Source of the DNA: an uncultured Verrucomicrobia subdivision 3 bacterium
Lineage (GTDB): Bacteria > Verrucomicrobiota > Verrucomicrobiia > Limisphaerales > UBA11358
Direction of reading: 5' to 3'
Assembly (NCBI GenBank): GCA_903872345.1
Contig: CAIQKM010000073.1
Location: forward strand, 22,167 to 86,166
Length of the DNA: 64,000 nucleotides
Positions 1-7,908 of this stretch are shown in pieces. Within the stretch, counting starts at the first letter, position 1; each line of letters opens with the position of its first letter. The position numbers and the translations under genes were made by a program. Under the pieces are notes generated by a model. The model worked only from the letters and a program-made list of their open reading frames with translations, searched no databases and was not told the DNA's origin.

Positions 1-1
1 T

Positions 2-1228
2 TTGTGGGCAAGTTTTCCGTCGTATAACGGGGCGACGAACGACCCGCCGACGGTGGTGGTGAGCACGGATGCGGGCTTGAACAATACGAACGATGACACA
101 GTCCTGTTGCAGGCGGCCATCAATCAAGCGGCGACCAACAACGGGCGGGTGTTTTTGCCGGCCGGTCATTATTACATCACCAATACTCTGACGCTCTATT
201 CGAACACGGTGCTCCTGGGCGTGGGAGAACAGTTGAGTCAAATTCAGGCCAACCCCCTGTGGCAGCCGACGACGGGGGAAGTGACGATGCTTCAGACGGC
301 GGACGACGCTGGCGCCAGGACGACGCTGGCGTGGTTGACCCTAGCGACTCGCAAAACGGTCACGTCTGTCGAGACCAATTATTCGCGATTCAACGCCTTG
401 AACTGGCGGGCGGGCGCCAACTCGCTGGTGTTGAATACAGAAATCTCCCCACCTTGGACTGCCTATCTCGACACCCAGCCGCATTCGCTGCTTAAATACA
501 CGGGCAATGGCGGTGGGCAATTGTATGGGCTGTGTATGGATGCAGGGCCCGACGGGACAAGAAACCCGGGGTTTCGAAAGGTGACGATTACCAATACGGC
601 CCAGCCGCTGTGGTTTTATGGGTTTAACATGGAGCATGGTCTTGGCGACACGGAAGTGCAAATCACGGGAGCCAGCAATGTGCGGATGCTGGGGTATAAA
701 CGGGAGGGGACGAACGCGATGCTCGTCATCAGCAACAGCAGCAACATCGCCTGCTACAGTGCGGGCGCCATGCTGTCCCCGCCGAATGGTCCTGGCTCCT
801 TTCAAATTCTGGGCGCGAGCACGAATGTTCTGCTGGGCGTCCTGTGCGTGCAGCAAGTCAACACGGCTCCGCAACTTTCGAACATCCTAGTATATGAGGC
901 GTTGACGGGACAGCCGACGAATGTGGTGGCATGGCCGAATATGGTGTCGCTCTACAAACGCGGGGAACTCAATGACGCGCTGATGTTTCTCAATTCCGTG
1001 CCGTTGTTTGCCCAACCGGTGGTGAGGAATGGAAATCTATTGTTGACGGGCAGTGGCGGTTCGGCAAATGGCAGCTACCGGTTGCTGACCTCAACCAACG
1101 CGGCATTATCAGCGTCCAGTTGGACGCCGATGCTGACCAACACCTTCGGCAGCGACGGCAGTTTCTCCAATGCGGTTCCGCTGGTTCCGTCGGCTGGGCA
1201 ATCCCATTACCGGCTCATAGCGCCCTGA
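2..1228 (+). CDS. Secreted pectate-lyase-superfamily (right-handed beta-helix) protein, 5' partial
   Basis: The frame is open from the window edge, so the true start and any signal peptide lie to the left. The visible 408 residues begin with a segment typical of the pectate lyase superfamily / GH28-type beta-helix: an NDDTVLLQAAINQA block, then GRVFLPAGHYYI, a TNTLTLYSNTVLLG strand and a G-rich helix body. The last 70 or so residues (YRLLTSTN...W...F...HYRLIAP) form a separate terminal module that recurs in other secreted proteins of this window. The role is probably polysaccharide lyase or hydrolase outside the cytoplasm; the substrate is unknown. It heads a collinear run of carbohydrate-active genes. 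No catalytic residue can be assigned confidently from sequence alone. Confidence 0.75.
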   Translation: MWASFPSYNGATNDPPTVVVSTDAGLNNTNDDTVLLQAAINQAATNNGRVFLPAGHYYITNTLTLYSNTVLLGVGEQLSQIQANPLWQPTTGEVTMLQTADDAGARTTLAWLTLATRKTVTSVETNYSRFNALNWRAGANSLVLNTEISPPWTAYLDTQPHSLLKYTGNGGGQLYGLCMDAGPDGTRNPGFRKVTITNTAQPLWFYGFNMEHGLGDTEVQITGASNVRMLGYKREGTNAMLVISNSSNIACYSAGAMLSPPNGPGSFQILGASTNVLLGVLCVQQVNTAPQLSNILVYEALTGQPTNVVAWPNMVSLYKRGELNDALMFLNSVPLFAQPVVRNGNLLLTGSGGSANGSYRLLTSTNAALSASSWTPMLTNTFGSDGSFSNAVPLVPSAGQSHYRLIAP

Positions 1229-1257
1229 ATCGAATGATGCGAACGCTTTGCGATGAT

Positions 1258-2577
1258 ATGAGAATCAGTTTAAACGTGGTATTTGCCCTTTTCGGCTGGA
1301 TGGCAGTGACGTCAAATGTAAAAGGTGCAGAATATTTTATCCATGATGGGGATCGTGTGGTCTTTCTGGGTGACAGCATTACGGAACAGCGCCTGTTCAC
1401 GACCTACATAGAAGCTTATTCACTCACCCGCTACCCGGCATGGAACCTCACCTTTCGCAACGTGGGGTGGGGCGGAGATGCTTCGTGGTTAAGGAAACGA
1501 TCCAATAAGGATGAAAAGCCATTTGAAAAAGAATTGTTCGCCGCCGATGCCGCCACGCAACAGCAAATGGTCGAAGAAGTGGTTGGGAACGGCTTAAGCC
1601 GCGATGTCTTGCCGCTCAAACCAACCGTGGTGTCCGTTGACTTCGGAATGAACGACCACAACTACCAGTCATTCCGTGAAGATATTTTCCGCGCCTATAT
1701 CCGCAGTCAGGCGCAGACAGCCAAAGTGCTTGAGGCGAACGGTGCGCGGGTGGTATTTCTTACGCCGCAGCCGATGGAGCAAATGCGGCCAGATCCAAAC
1801 AACGATGTTGATAATCAATCGTTGGGCAAATTCTCCGACGGCCTCAGGGTGCTTTCCGTCATAGAAAACACAGCTTTTGTAGATCAATTTGATCCTTATA
1901 TGGCCATTATGATGCGCGAGCATGCCACCAATCCTGCCGTAAGAATTGGCGGCGGTGATGCTGTGCATCCCGGGCCGCCGGGGCACACCTTGATGGCGTG
2001 GATTATTTTGAAAGGTCTTGGTGCTCCGGCACTGGTATCGCGGGCGGAAATTGCCAGTGATTCGCAAAAAGTCACTGGGACTCAATGTTGTCTTGTCGAA
2101 AATCTTCAAACGACCAATGGCATATTGAGCTTTGACCGGCTGGATGAAGCGCTGCCCATGCCGATAGATCCACGTGCGCAATCCGCACTTAAGCTGGCTC
2201 CAATCCTTGACGAACTTGACCAATATGAATTGCAGGTTACCGGACTGGCTGCCGGAGATTACGAGGTGTCAATCGACGGCGAAGTGGTCGCTAAAATGAG
2301 CGCAGATACTTTGGCCAGCGGCTGTAATTTGGCGACAACCGCCGGTCCGATTACCAGGCAATCCCAGGCGGTCATGGATTTGGTATTCGCGAAGAACAAT
2401 TTGTTTTATAAGCGATGGCGCAATGCTATTAGAGATGTAAGCGGAAGTGCCGATGAATCTGCCCGCAATTCCGAAGTGGTCAGTTTGGATCGGCAAATTG
2501 CGGAAGCCGAATCCAAAATCAACGCTGGCAGGCAGCCGGTATCTCATCATTTCCAGTTGAAAAGAATCAGCGGATAA
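1258..2577 (+). CDS. Secreted SGNH/GDSL hydrolase
   Basis: A 439-residue protein with an N-terminal signal peptide (MRISLNVVFALFGWMAVTSN...GA) followed by all SGNH blocks: FLGDSITEQ (block I, nucleophile Ser), NVGWGGDA (block II Gly), GMND (block III Asn) and DAVHPGPPGH (block V Asp and His). Such enzymes are usually carbohydrate esterases (acetyl xylan, rhamnogalacturonan or other acyl esters) acting in the periplasm or outside. The start at 1258 gives a clean signal peptide; in-frame ATGs at 1234 and 1237 would add seven or eight residues. The C-terminal 130 residues after the catalytic His are helical and resemble no domain I can name. It is 24 bases ahead of the CE1-like gene, which fits one transcript of glycan-deacylating enzymes. 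Confidence 0.85.
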   Translation: MRISLNVVFALFGWMAVTSNVKGAEYFIHDGDRVVFLGDSITEQRLFTTYIEAYSLTRYPAWNLTFRNVGWGGDASWLRKRSNKDEKPFEKELFAADAATQQQMVEEVVGNGLSRDVLPLKPTVVSVDFGMNDHNYQSFREDIFRAYIRSQAQTAKVLEANGARVVFLTPQPMEQMRPDPNNDVDNQSLGKFSDGLRVLSVIENTAFVDQFDPYMAIMMREHATNPAVRIGGGDAVHPGPPGHTLMAWIILKGLGAPALVSRAEIASDSQKVTGTQCCLVENLQTTNGILSFDRLDEALPMPIDPRAQSALKLAPILDELDQYELQVTGLAAGDYEVSIDGEVVAKMSADTLASGCNLATTAGPITRQSQAVMDLVFAKNNLFYKRWRNAIRDVSGSADESARNSEVVSLDRQIAEAESKINAGRQPVSHHFQLKRISG

Positions 2578-2600
2578 ATCAAACCTGGAAATATAGAAAA

Positions 2601-3707
2601 ATGCGCCAAATGTTAAAAATATTACTCGTCATATTAATGTCGGCTGCCCCCGTGTTCGCTCAGTCAATTATCTCGCCAGAAGTGCATCCAGATGGCCGAG
2701 TTACCTTTCGTCTGAAGGCACCCGAGGCCAAGGAGGTGCAATTGCATTGCCAGACCGTGAAAGGCGCGGTGATGCAAAAAGATGACCAAGGTATCTGGTC
2801 GTTCACCACCGATCCGCTGGAGCCAGACATCTACGCCTATTCGTTTAATGTTGATGGTTTGCATGTGATTGACCCCTCAAATCCGCTCATCAAATACAAC
2901 CTGCGCAACATAGACAGCCAAGTGCATGTGCCGGGGCCGAAGTCATTGCCGTGGGAAATCAACGATGTGCCGCATGGTGTATTGCATCAGCACTTTTACA
3001 AATCCGCCGTGGCGAGCGATGAACGCAATTTTGTGGTTTATACCCCGCCCGGTTACGATCCAACGGCCAGGAAACGATACCCGGTGCTGTATTTGTTGCA
3101 TGGTTCCAGCGATGATTCAACGGCTTGGTCATCCGTTGGCTTAGCGAATGTGATCCTTGATAACTTGATTGCGCGAGGCCAGGCAAAATCGATGATTGTC
3201 GTCATGCCGCTGGGTTATGGCGCGTCGGACATTGTAAAGTCCGGTGGTGATCCTAAAGACCGATGGGTGCGCAACCTTGACAGCTTTGGCGAAACCCTTT
3301 TGAACGAAGTGATGCCGCAGGTCGATAAATCATACAAAATCAAGAACGGCCGTGACGCTTGCGCTATCGCCGGTCTGTCCATGGGCGGCGCTGAATCTTT
3401 GGTGGTTGGCCTCAACCATCTGGACCGGTTTGCGTGGATTGGCGGATTCAGTTCGGGGGGATTCAGTACCAACTTGGCGTCACAATTTCCAACGCTTAAT
3501 GAAAAGACAGACAGGCAATTTCGACTGCTTTGGATTGCCTGCGGCAAGGATGACTTTCTGAACCGGCAAAACCATGACTTAATCGACTTATTCAAGTCAA
3601 AGGGGGTTCATCCCACCTGGACGGAATCGCCTGGAGAACACAGTTTCATCGTTTGGAGGCGCTATCTGGCGGCTTTTGCCCCGTTGCTGTTTCAAGGGGT
3701 AAAATGA
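2601..3707 (+). CDS. Secreted CE1-like carbohydrate esterase (E-set plus alpha/beta hydrolase)
   Basis: A 368-residue protein with a signal peptide (cleavage near VFAQ), an N-terminal immunoglobulin-like E-set domain (residues about 22-105, SPEVHPDGRVTFRLKAPEAK...) and an esterase-D/CE1 catalytic domain (about 115-365). The nucleophile elbow is GLSMGG, the oxyanion/strand region is YPVLYLLHGSSDD, and the terminal GEHSFIVWRRYL supplies the catalytic His. CE1 enzymes remove acetyl or feruloyl groups from xylan and related polymers. A close paralogue with the same architecture lies at 24558-25663 on the other strand but is frameshifted. The stop overlaps the next start (ATGA), so the two genes are translationally coupled. 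Confidence 0.88.
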   Translation: MRQMLKILLVILMSAAPVFAQSIISPEVHPDGRVTFRLKAPEAKEVQLHCQTVKGAVMQKDDQGIWSFTTDPLEPDIYAYSFNVDGLHVIDPSNPLIKYNLRNIDSQVHVPGPKSLPWEINDVPHGVLHQHFYKSAVASDERNFVVYTPPGYDPTARKRYPVLYLLHGSSDDSTAWSSVGLANVILDNLIARGQAKSMIVVMPLGYGASDIVKSGGDPKDRWVRNLDSFGETLLNEVMPQVDKSYKIKNGRDACAIAGLSMGGAESLVVGLNHLDRFAWIGGFSSGGFSTNLASQFPTLNEKTDRQFRLLWIACGKDDFLNRQNHDLIDLFKSKGVHPTWTESPGEHSFIVWRRYLAAFAPLLFQGVK

Positions 3708-4531
3708 GTGTCATCAGTTACGAATCACAGGAAGAAGTGCGGGACGTGTCTTTAGCAAATGCGGACTGTGTATCGCTGGACGGGAAACCTGTTCTGGCGG
3801 GCAATCAGGTTGACGGAAATCTCGTTAAAGTATTTACGGCTCCGGTGCTGCTTCTATTTCGCAGCCCGGTCAAACTGGTGCGAGGCACAGTTTTGTTATT
3901 TCCGGGTGGAGCTTATTCCATTTTGGAAATGCAGAAAGAGGGTGAAAATACGGTCCGCTTTCTTAATCAGCAGGGTTTTGATGTGGCGCTCCTCGAATAT
4001 CACATCGCTTCCGGACTGCGAACGCGCGAACTCGCTTTGGCTGATGCCCTGACAGCCTTTCGGCTGCTGAAGGCAAATGCGCGCGCGCTTGGGATTCGTG
4101 ACGGGTCTTGGGGCATCATGGGCTATTCTGCCGGTGGCCATCTGGCTGCCCGGACAGTTCAAAATCTCGCCACAAACGAGCAACCAGATAACTTGATTTT
4201 GGTATATCCAGCATATTTGGAGGAAACGCTCTCCGAATCAGTTGCTTCCAGAGTGGAGCCGCCACTCAGTCCAAACCGATTGTTTGTGTTAGCTTCGTCA
4301 AATGACAACTCGCAGTGGGTTGGGAGCAGCCAGCAATACTCGGAAAAATGGAGGAAACATGGCGGCTTGGCACATTTTCATCTCCTGGCTGATGCTGGGC
4401 ACGGCTTCGGCATGGAAGCAGAATGTGCTGCTTCCACTCAACAGTGGCCTGAGTTGCTGAAGTTTTTTCTCCTGTCAGGATCCAGTGCAGCTACCACCAG
4501 TTCCAATTATACCAACCCAGCAACCCAATAA
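3704..4531 (+). CDS. Alpha/beta hydrolase, acetyl-xylan-esterase/BD-FAE type
   Basis: A 275-residue alpha/beta hydrolase with oxyanion segment LLFPGGAY, nucleophile elbow GYSAGGH and a late DAGHGFG catalytic-His segment. This pattern is that of hormone-sensitive-lipase-like or bifunctional feruloyl/acetyl-xylan esterases. There is no signal peptide, unlike the esterase upstream, so it may deacylate imported oligosaccharides in the cytoplasm (inference). ATG at 3704 overlaps the upstream stop; an upstream in-frame codon at 3653 lies inside the previous gene and is unlikely. The C-terminal tail (SGSSAATTSSNYTNPATQ) is low complexity. Confidence 0.82.
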   Translation: MSVISYESQEEVRDVSLANADCVSLDGKPVLAGNQVDGNLVKVFTAPVLLLFRSPVKLVRGTVLLFPGGAYSILEMQKEGENTVRFLNQQGFDVALLEYHIASGLRTRELALADALTAFRLLKANARALGIRDGSWGIMGYSAGGHLAARTVQNLATNEQPDNLILVYPAYLEETLSESVASRVEPPLSPNRLFVLASSNDNSQWVGSSQQYSEKWRKHGGLAHFHLLADAGHGFGMEAECAASTQQWPELLKFFLLSGSSAATTSSNYTNPATQ

Positions 4532-4549
4532 TTCCAAAATTTTAAAAAT

Positions 4550-4969
4550 ATGTCAGTTATAATTGCCAATTCGGACACCGAGATTCAAGAATGCTGGCCG
4601 GTAATGGCGCAATTGCGGCCACATATATCGGAGACAGATTTTGTATCCATCGTGCGCCGCCAATGTGCCGAGGGCTACCGGTTGGCTTTTATCCGGCGTC
4701 AGCAGAAGGTGGAAGCGGTGGCCGGTTTCCGGTTGCTGCACAATCTGCCTTGGGGACGGTTTTGTTATATTGACGACCTGGTCACGGACGAGCAGACACG
4801 TTCACTGGGCCTAGGCAAGGAGTTGCTGGACTGGCTTTGTGAGTTCGCGCGCGCAGAAGGTTGCAAACGGCTGGAGCTAGATTCGGGCGTCCAGCGTTTC
4901 GCCGCCCATCGATTTTATTTGCGGCAGCGGATGTTCATCAGTTGCCACCATTTTTCTCTGGATTTATGA
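4550..4969 (+). CDS. GNAT-family N-acetyltransferase
   Basis: A 139-residue protein with the GNAT core: a long N-terminal helix region, beta-4 strand YIDDLVTDEQTRSLGLGKELLDWL holding the acetyl-CoA pyrophosphate loop (R..GLGKEL, matching the Q/RxxGxG/A motif), then RLELDSGVQRFAAHRFYLR, the usual last strand/helix. Soluble, acceptor unknown. It sits 18 bases after the alpha/beta hydrolase and 16 before the next gene, within the glycan-utilization block, so an acceptor related to amino sugars is possible but unsupported. Confidence 0.85.
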   Translation: MSVIIANSDTEIQECWPVMAQLRPHISETDFVSIVRRQCAEGYRLAFIRRQQKVEAVAGFRLLHNLPWGRFCYIDDLVTDEQTRSLGLGKELLDWLCEFARAEGCKRLELDSGVQRFAAHRFYLRQRMFISCHHFSLDL

Positions 4970-4985
4970 TCGAATAGGAATTGTC

Positions 4986-6905
4986 ATGAACATATTCAAA
5001 TTGCCGTTTATCGTCGTACTTGCGCCGGTCCTGCTGGCGGGGAGTTTTATTGCCTGCTCGCAGAATGAAGCCATCACGCCGCCTGCCAAAATCCCAGATT
5101 CGGCGACCGGCCACTCAACCAAAATGCTGACGGAGGTGAAGTGGTATCCAGGGCATTATCTGACACTGGAGGCCCATGACTCGCGTGAAGCATGGTCGGA
5201 TATTGCAGGGCAAACCCGGTTCGTTGGCGGACAGCGTATTTATACCTGGCGCCAATTGGAGCCGGAGGAGGGTAAGTATGATTTCTCAGCGATCGACGCT
5301 GATTTGGCGTATCTGCACAAACAAAATCAACGATTGATCCTTGAAGTCTGGGACACCACCTTTCAGCAGGACGAGAATCCGGCTCCTGATTATCTGCTGG
5401 CGGGTGCAGCCTACAAAGGCGGCATTGCTCACTCCCCGCAATACCCCCACGGTGCCCGCACCAAGCGCTGGGTTCCAGCGGTGATGGATCGCTATCTGCT
5501 ATTAATGGAAGCACTGGGAAAGAGGTTTGACAGCGACCCGGATTTTGCGGGTTTTATTCATACCGAGACCGCGGTGGAGGGTAAAGGGACTGGATTCGAT
5601 GATTTCAGTCCTGCCGCATATGATGAGCAGATGCGGCGTCTGGTGGTGGACAGCCGGAAAGCGTTTCCGCACACGCCAGTCATTCTGTATGGCAACTGGT
5701 ATCCATATAAGGGGCCTGAAGGTCTGGCGGATCTGGCGCGGCTCGCGCTAACCAATGGCGTCGGTTGGGGCGGCCCTGATCTATGCCCTGGGAACAAAAT
5801 CTGGGGCTATGACATTATTCGCGCCAATGCCGGACAAATGCCGCTGGGACTTTCCGTGCAGTGGATTTCTTACAGTGGTCGGTGGACAGTTCCACAGATA
5901 CTGGATTTTGCGGTCAAGGACTTGAAGCTGAATTTCGTGTTCTGGGGGCACTTTGACCGGCAAGACAGTGGCGGCTTGTCGTTCGCCAAAGATGTCATCC
6001 CGGCGGTTAATGCCTATGGCGAACTCTTATCTGCCCAGCGGCCAGCGATCCGGTTGGCAGAAAATGATCAGTCATCCGGTCGCTTGCCGGGACACAGTTT
6101 TGCCCCTTGGCAAAACCTGGAGCACACCAAAGCTGCCATCGATACCGCCAGTGCCAAATTGAAGCGGGGCGAACGGCTGGCAGACTCTGATCGCGTCCGC
6201 ATTGTCATCTATGGACAATCGTTGTGTTCCAAAGATAATCTCTGGGCGCGTGAGATCTTCCCGCAACAATTGACGGCTGCCTATGGCGACATATTTTCCT
6301 TTATTTACAAGGCTCGACCGGGGTGGTGTTCCGGAGTGCTCGTTGCGGTTTATCCGGAAGACATCGAGCCGACGGACGCCGATCTGGTTATCATCCATGA
6401 TTATCCCTATCCCGAACTCAAATCATATGCCGACCTTCTATTTGCGGGGTGTAATGATAAAGATGATCTGGAGAAATGGGGGCAGCGGCTGAGCGAAAGC
6501 GATAAGCTTGATAAAAAGCTTGATGCAGGCAGCTTTCTGAACAACTTCGGGAAGCCCGGTATTCGCAACATGATCAACAGCCGTGGCAACCGCATTGAAG
6601 TGCTTTTGCTTAGTGATCATTTGAAAGACGTCAGCAAAAAGAATCTTGGCCCGGCTTATGATGCTCAGGCCTATAACCATAGCGATGTCATCTATCCTGC
6701 CTGGGCCAAGGAAAACCGCCTGGGCTACCTCGATTTGCGAGCGAGCTGGCAAGCGGCGCTGATGCAAAAATTCGGAAACCTCTCGACGGAGAGCCGGAAT
6801 TACTTTCTGCGTGATGGTGAGCATCTGCTTCCCAATGGTGAGCGTTTATGGGCGCATTGTGTCCTGACCTATTTTGGAATTGCCTACGAATATGACCGCC
6901 CATGA
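4986..6905 (+). CDS. Lipoprotein: TIM-barrel glycosidase-like domain fused to SGNH-like domain
   Basis: A 639-residue protein. The start MNIFKLPFIVVLAPVLLAG ends in a lipobox-like SFIAC with Cys at about residue 24, so it is probably an outer-membrane lipoprotein. Residues about 50-350 look like a clan GH-A TIM barrel: RIYTWRQLEPEEGKYDF is the hallmark of GH5/GH42-type barrels, HTETAVEG offers a candidate acid/base Glu and FVFWGHFDRQD lies near the barrel end. Residues about 395-635 look SGNH-like, with VIYGQSLC in the place of block I and DGEHLLPNG as the DxxH block. The combination suggests coupled deglycosylation and deacylation of one substrate. I do not recognise a named family for the whole protein. 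It overlaps the next gene by four bases. Confidence 0.75.
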   Translation: MNIFKLPFIVVLAPVLLAGSFIACSQNEAITPPAKIPDSATGHSTKMLTEVKWYPGHYLTLEAHDSREAWSDIAGQTRFVGGQRIYTWRQLEPEEGKYDFSAIDADLAYLHKQNQRLILEVWDTTFQQDENPAPDYLLAGAAYKGGIAHSPQYPHGARTKRWVPAVMDRYLLLMEALGKRFDSDPDFAGFIHTETAVEGKGTGFDDFSPAAYDEQMRRLVVDSRKAFPHTPVILYGNWYPYKGPEGLADLARLALTNGVGWGGPDLCPGNKIWGYDIIRANAGQMPLGLSVQWISYSGRWTVPQILDFAVKDLKLNFVFWGHFDRQDSGGLSFAKDVIPAVNAYGELLSAQRPAIRLAENDQSSGRLPGHSFAPWQNLEHTKAAIDTASAKLKRGERLADSDRVRIVIYGQSLCSKDNLWAREIFPQQLTAAYGDIFSFIYKARPGWCSGVLVAVYPEDIEPTDADLVIIHDYPYPELKSYADLLFAGCNDKDDLEKWGQRLSESDKLDKKLDAGSFLNNFGKPGIRNMINSRGNRIEVLLLSDHLKDVSKKNLGPAYDAQAYNHSDVIYPAWAKENRLGYLDLRASWQAALMQKFGNLSTESRNYFLRDGEHLLPNGERLWAHCVLTYFGIAYEYDRP

Positions 6906-7639
6906 AGAACCTTTTTCTAATTGTGTTCGGACTCTCCCTTTCTGGGCTGTCGCTAGCGGCCAACTGGGATACCCAGACTATTGATTCCCGCGTCCAGACG
7001 TTGCTCGGACAAATGACGTTGGAGGAAAAGGCCGGCCAACTTTCCCAATATGCCATGGAGACCAAGATCTTGGCCGAGATGGTGAAATCCGAGCCATTTG
7101 AGCTGGCTACGAAAGGCAAGGTCGGCTCGATTCTATACTTGAAGGGTGCAAAGGCGTGCAATGAATTCCAACGGCAGGTGCCGGACAAATCTCGCCTGGA
7201 ACTACTGATTCTTTTCGGTCTGGACGTTATTCATGGCTACCGCACGGTCTATCCAATACCCCTGGGGCTAGCCTCATCATGGGATCCAGAATTGGCTGCA
7301 AGCTGTGCTCGCATGGCCGGAGTGGAATGCAGTTCGGAGGGGATCCGATGGACTTTTTCGCCAATGGTGGACATTGCCCGGGATGACCGCTGGGGAAGAA
7401 TCACAGAGGGAAATGGCGAAGACCCTTTCCTTGGAGGTATCCTGGCGGCAGCCTGGGTGCGCGGTAATCAGGGAACGAATCTCGCTGATCCCTCTATTAC
7501 CGTGATACTGAAATCCAGCCGATTGGGCAGATTCCGGCGGAATTTGCCGACCTTAGGTCCATTCGGCTTATCCGCAAAAGTGGAGTGGTCTCAACTTCTT
7601 CAGGGCAAACGGCAACGAGTCGGTAATGCTTTAGTATGA
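6902..7639 (+). pseudogene. Truncated GH3 beta-glucosidase (N-terminal fragment)
   Basis: Residues 1-19 are a signal peptide (MKNLFLIVFGLSLSGLSLAA). Residues 20 to about 198 match the start of BglX-type GH3 enzymes: LLGQMTLEEKAGQL, FGLDVIHGYRTVYPIPLGLA, WTFSPMVDIARDDRWGRITEG and EDPFLGG. Homology ends near base 7505, just before the KH motif of the barrel, and the last 45 or so codons are unrelated. The catalytic SDW aspartate and the entire C-terminal domain are missing, so the product cannot be an active GH3. In a second frame, 7510-7626 encodes IQPIGQIPAEFADLRSIRLI, reminiscent of small HTH proteins, suggesting that a foreign piece was joined here. An intact GH3 follows at 7909. Confidence 0.8.
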
Positions 7640-7908
7640 TTTCAACGCAATACTAACGCTTTGCTGACTTTGGGTTGAATGGGCAGATAATAATTTGAAT
7701 CAAATTGAGCCAAAAATGAAATGCAGCAAATCCGATATAAAATCCAATTGCCGGCACCTTATCCGACGAGATGATAAAAAAATTTAAGAATTAAAAATAG
7801 CTGATTGGACTTGCCCGATTGGCTTAAAAAATGTTGTAACGCTGTAATAAGCTAGCGGATTGACCCTAGCCTGCAAAAAAACGTCAGAGTTTTAACACGA
7901 TATATTTG
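7640..7908. other. AT-rich intergenic segment at a rearrangement junction
   Basis: No convincing gene. The segment is clearly more AT-rich than both neighbours and follows the broken GH3 gene. It separates the truncated copy from the intact GH3 and presumably carries the promoter of the latter, but I see no strong -35/-10 pair. Confidence 0.4.
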
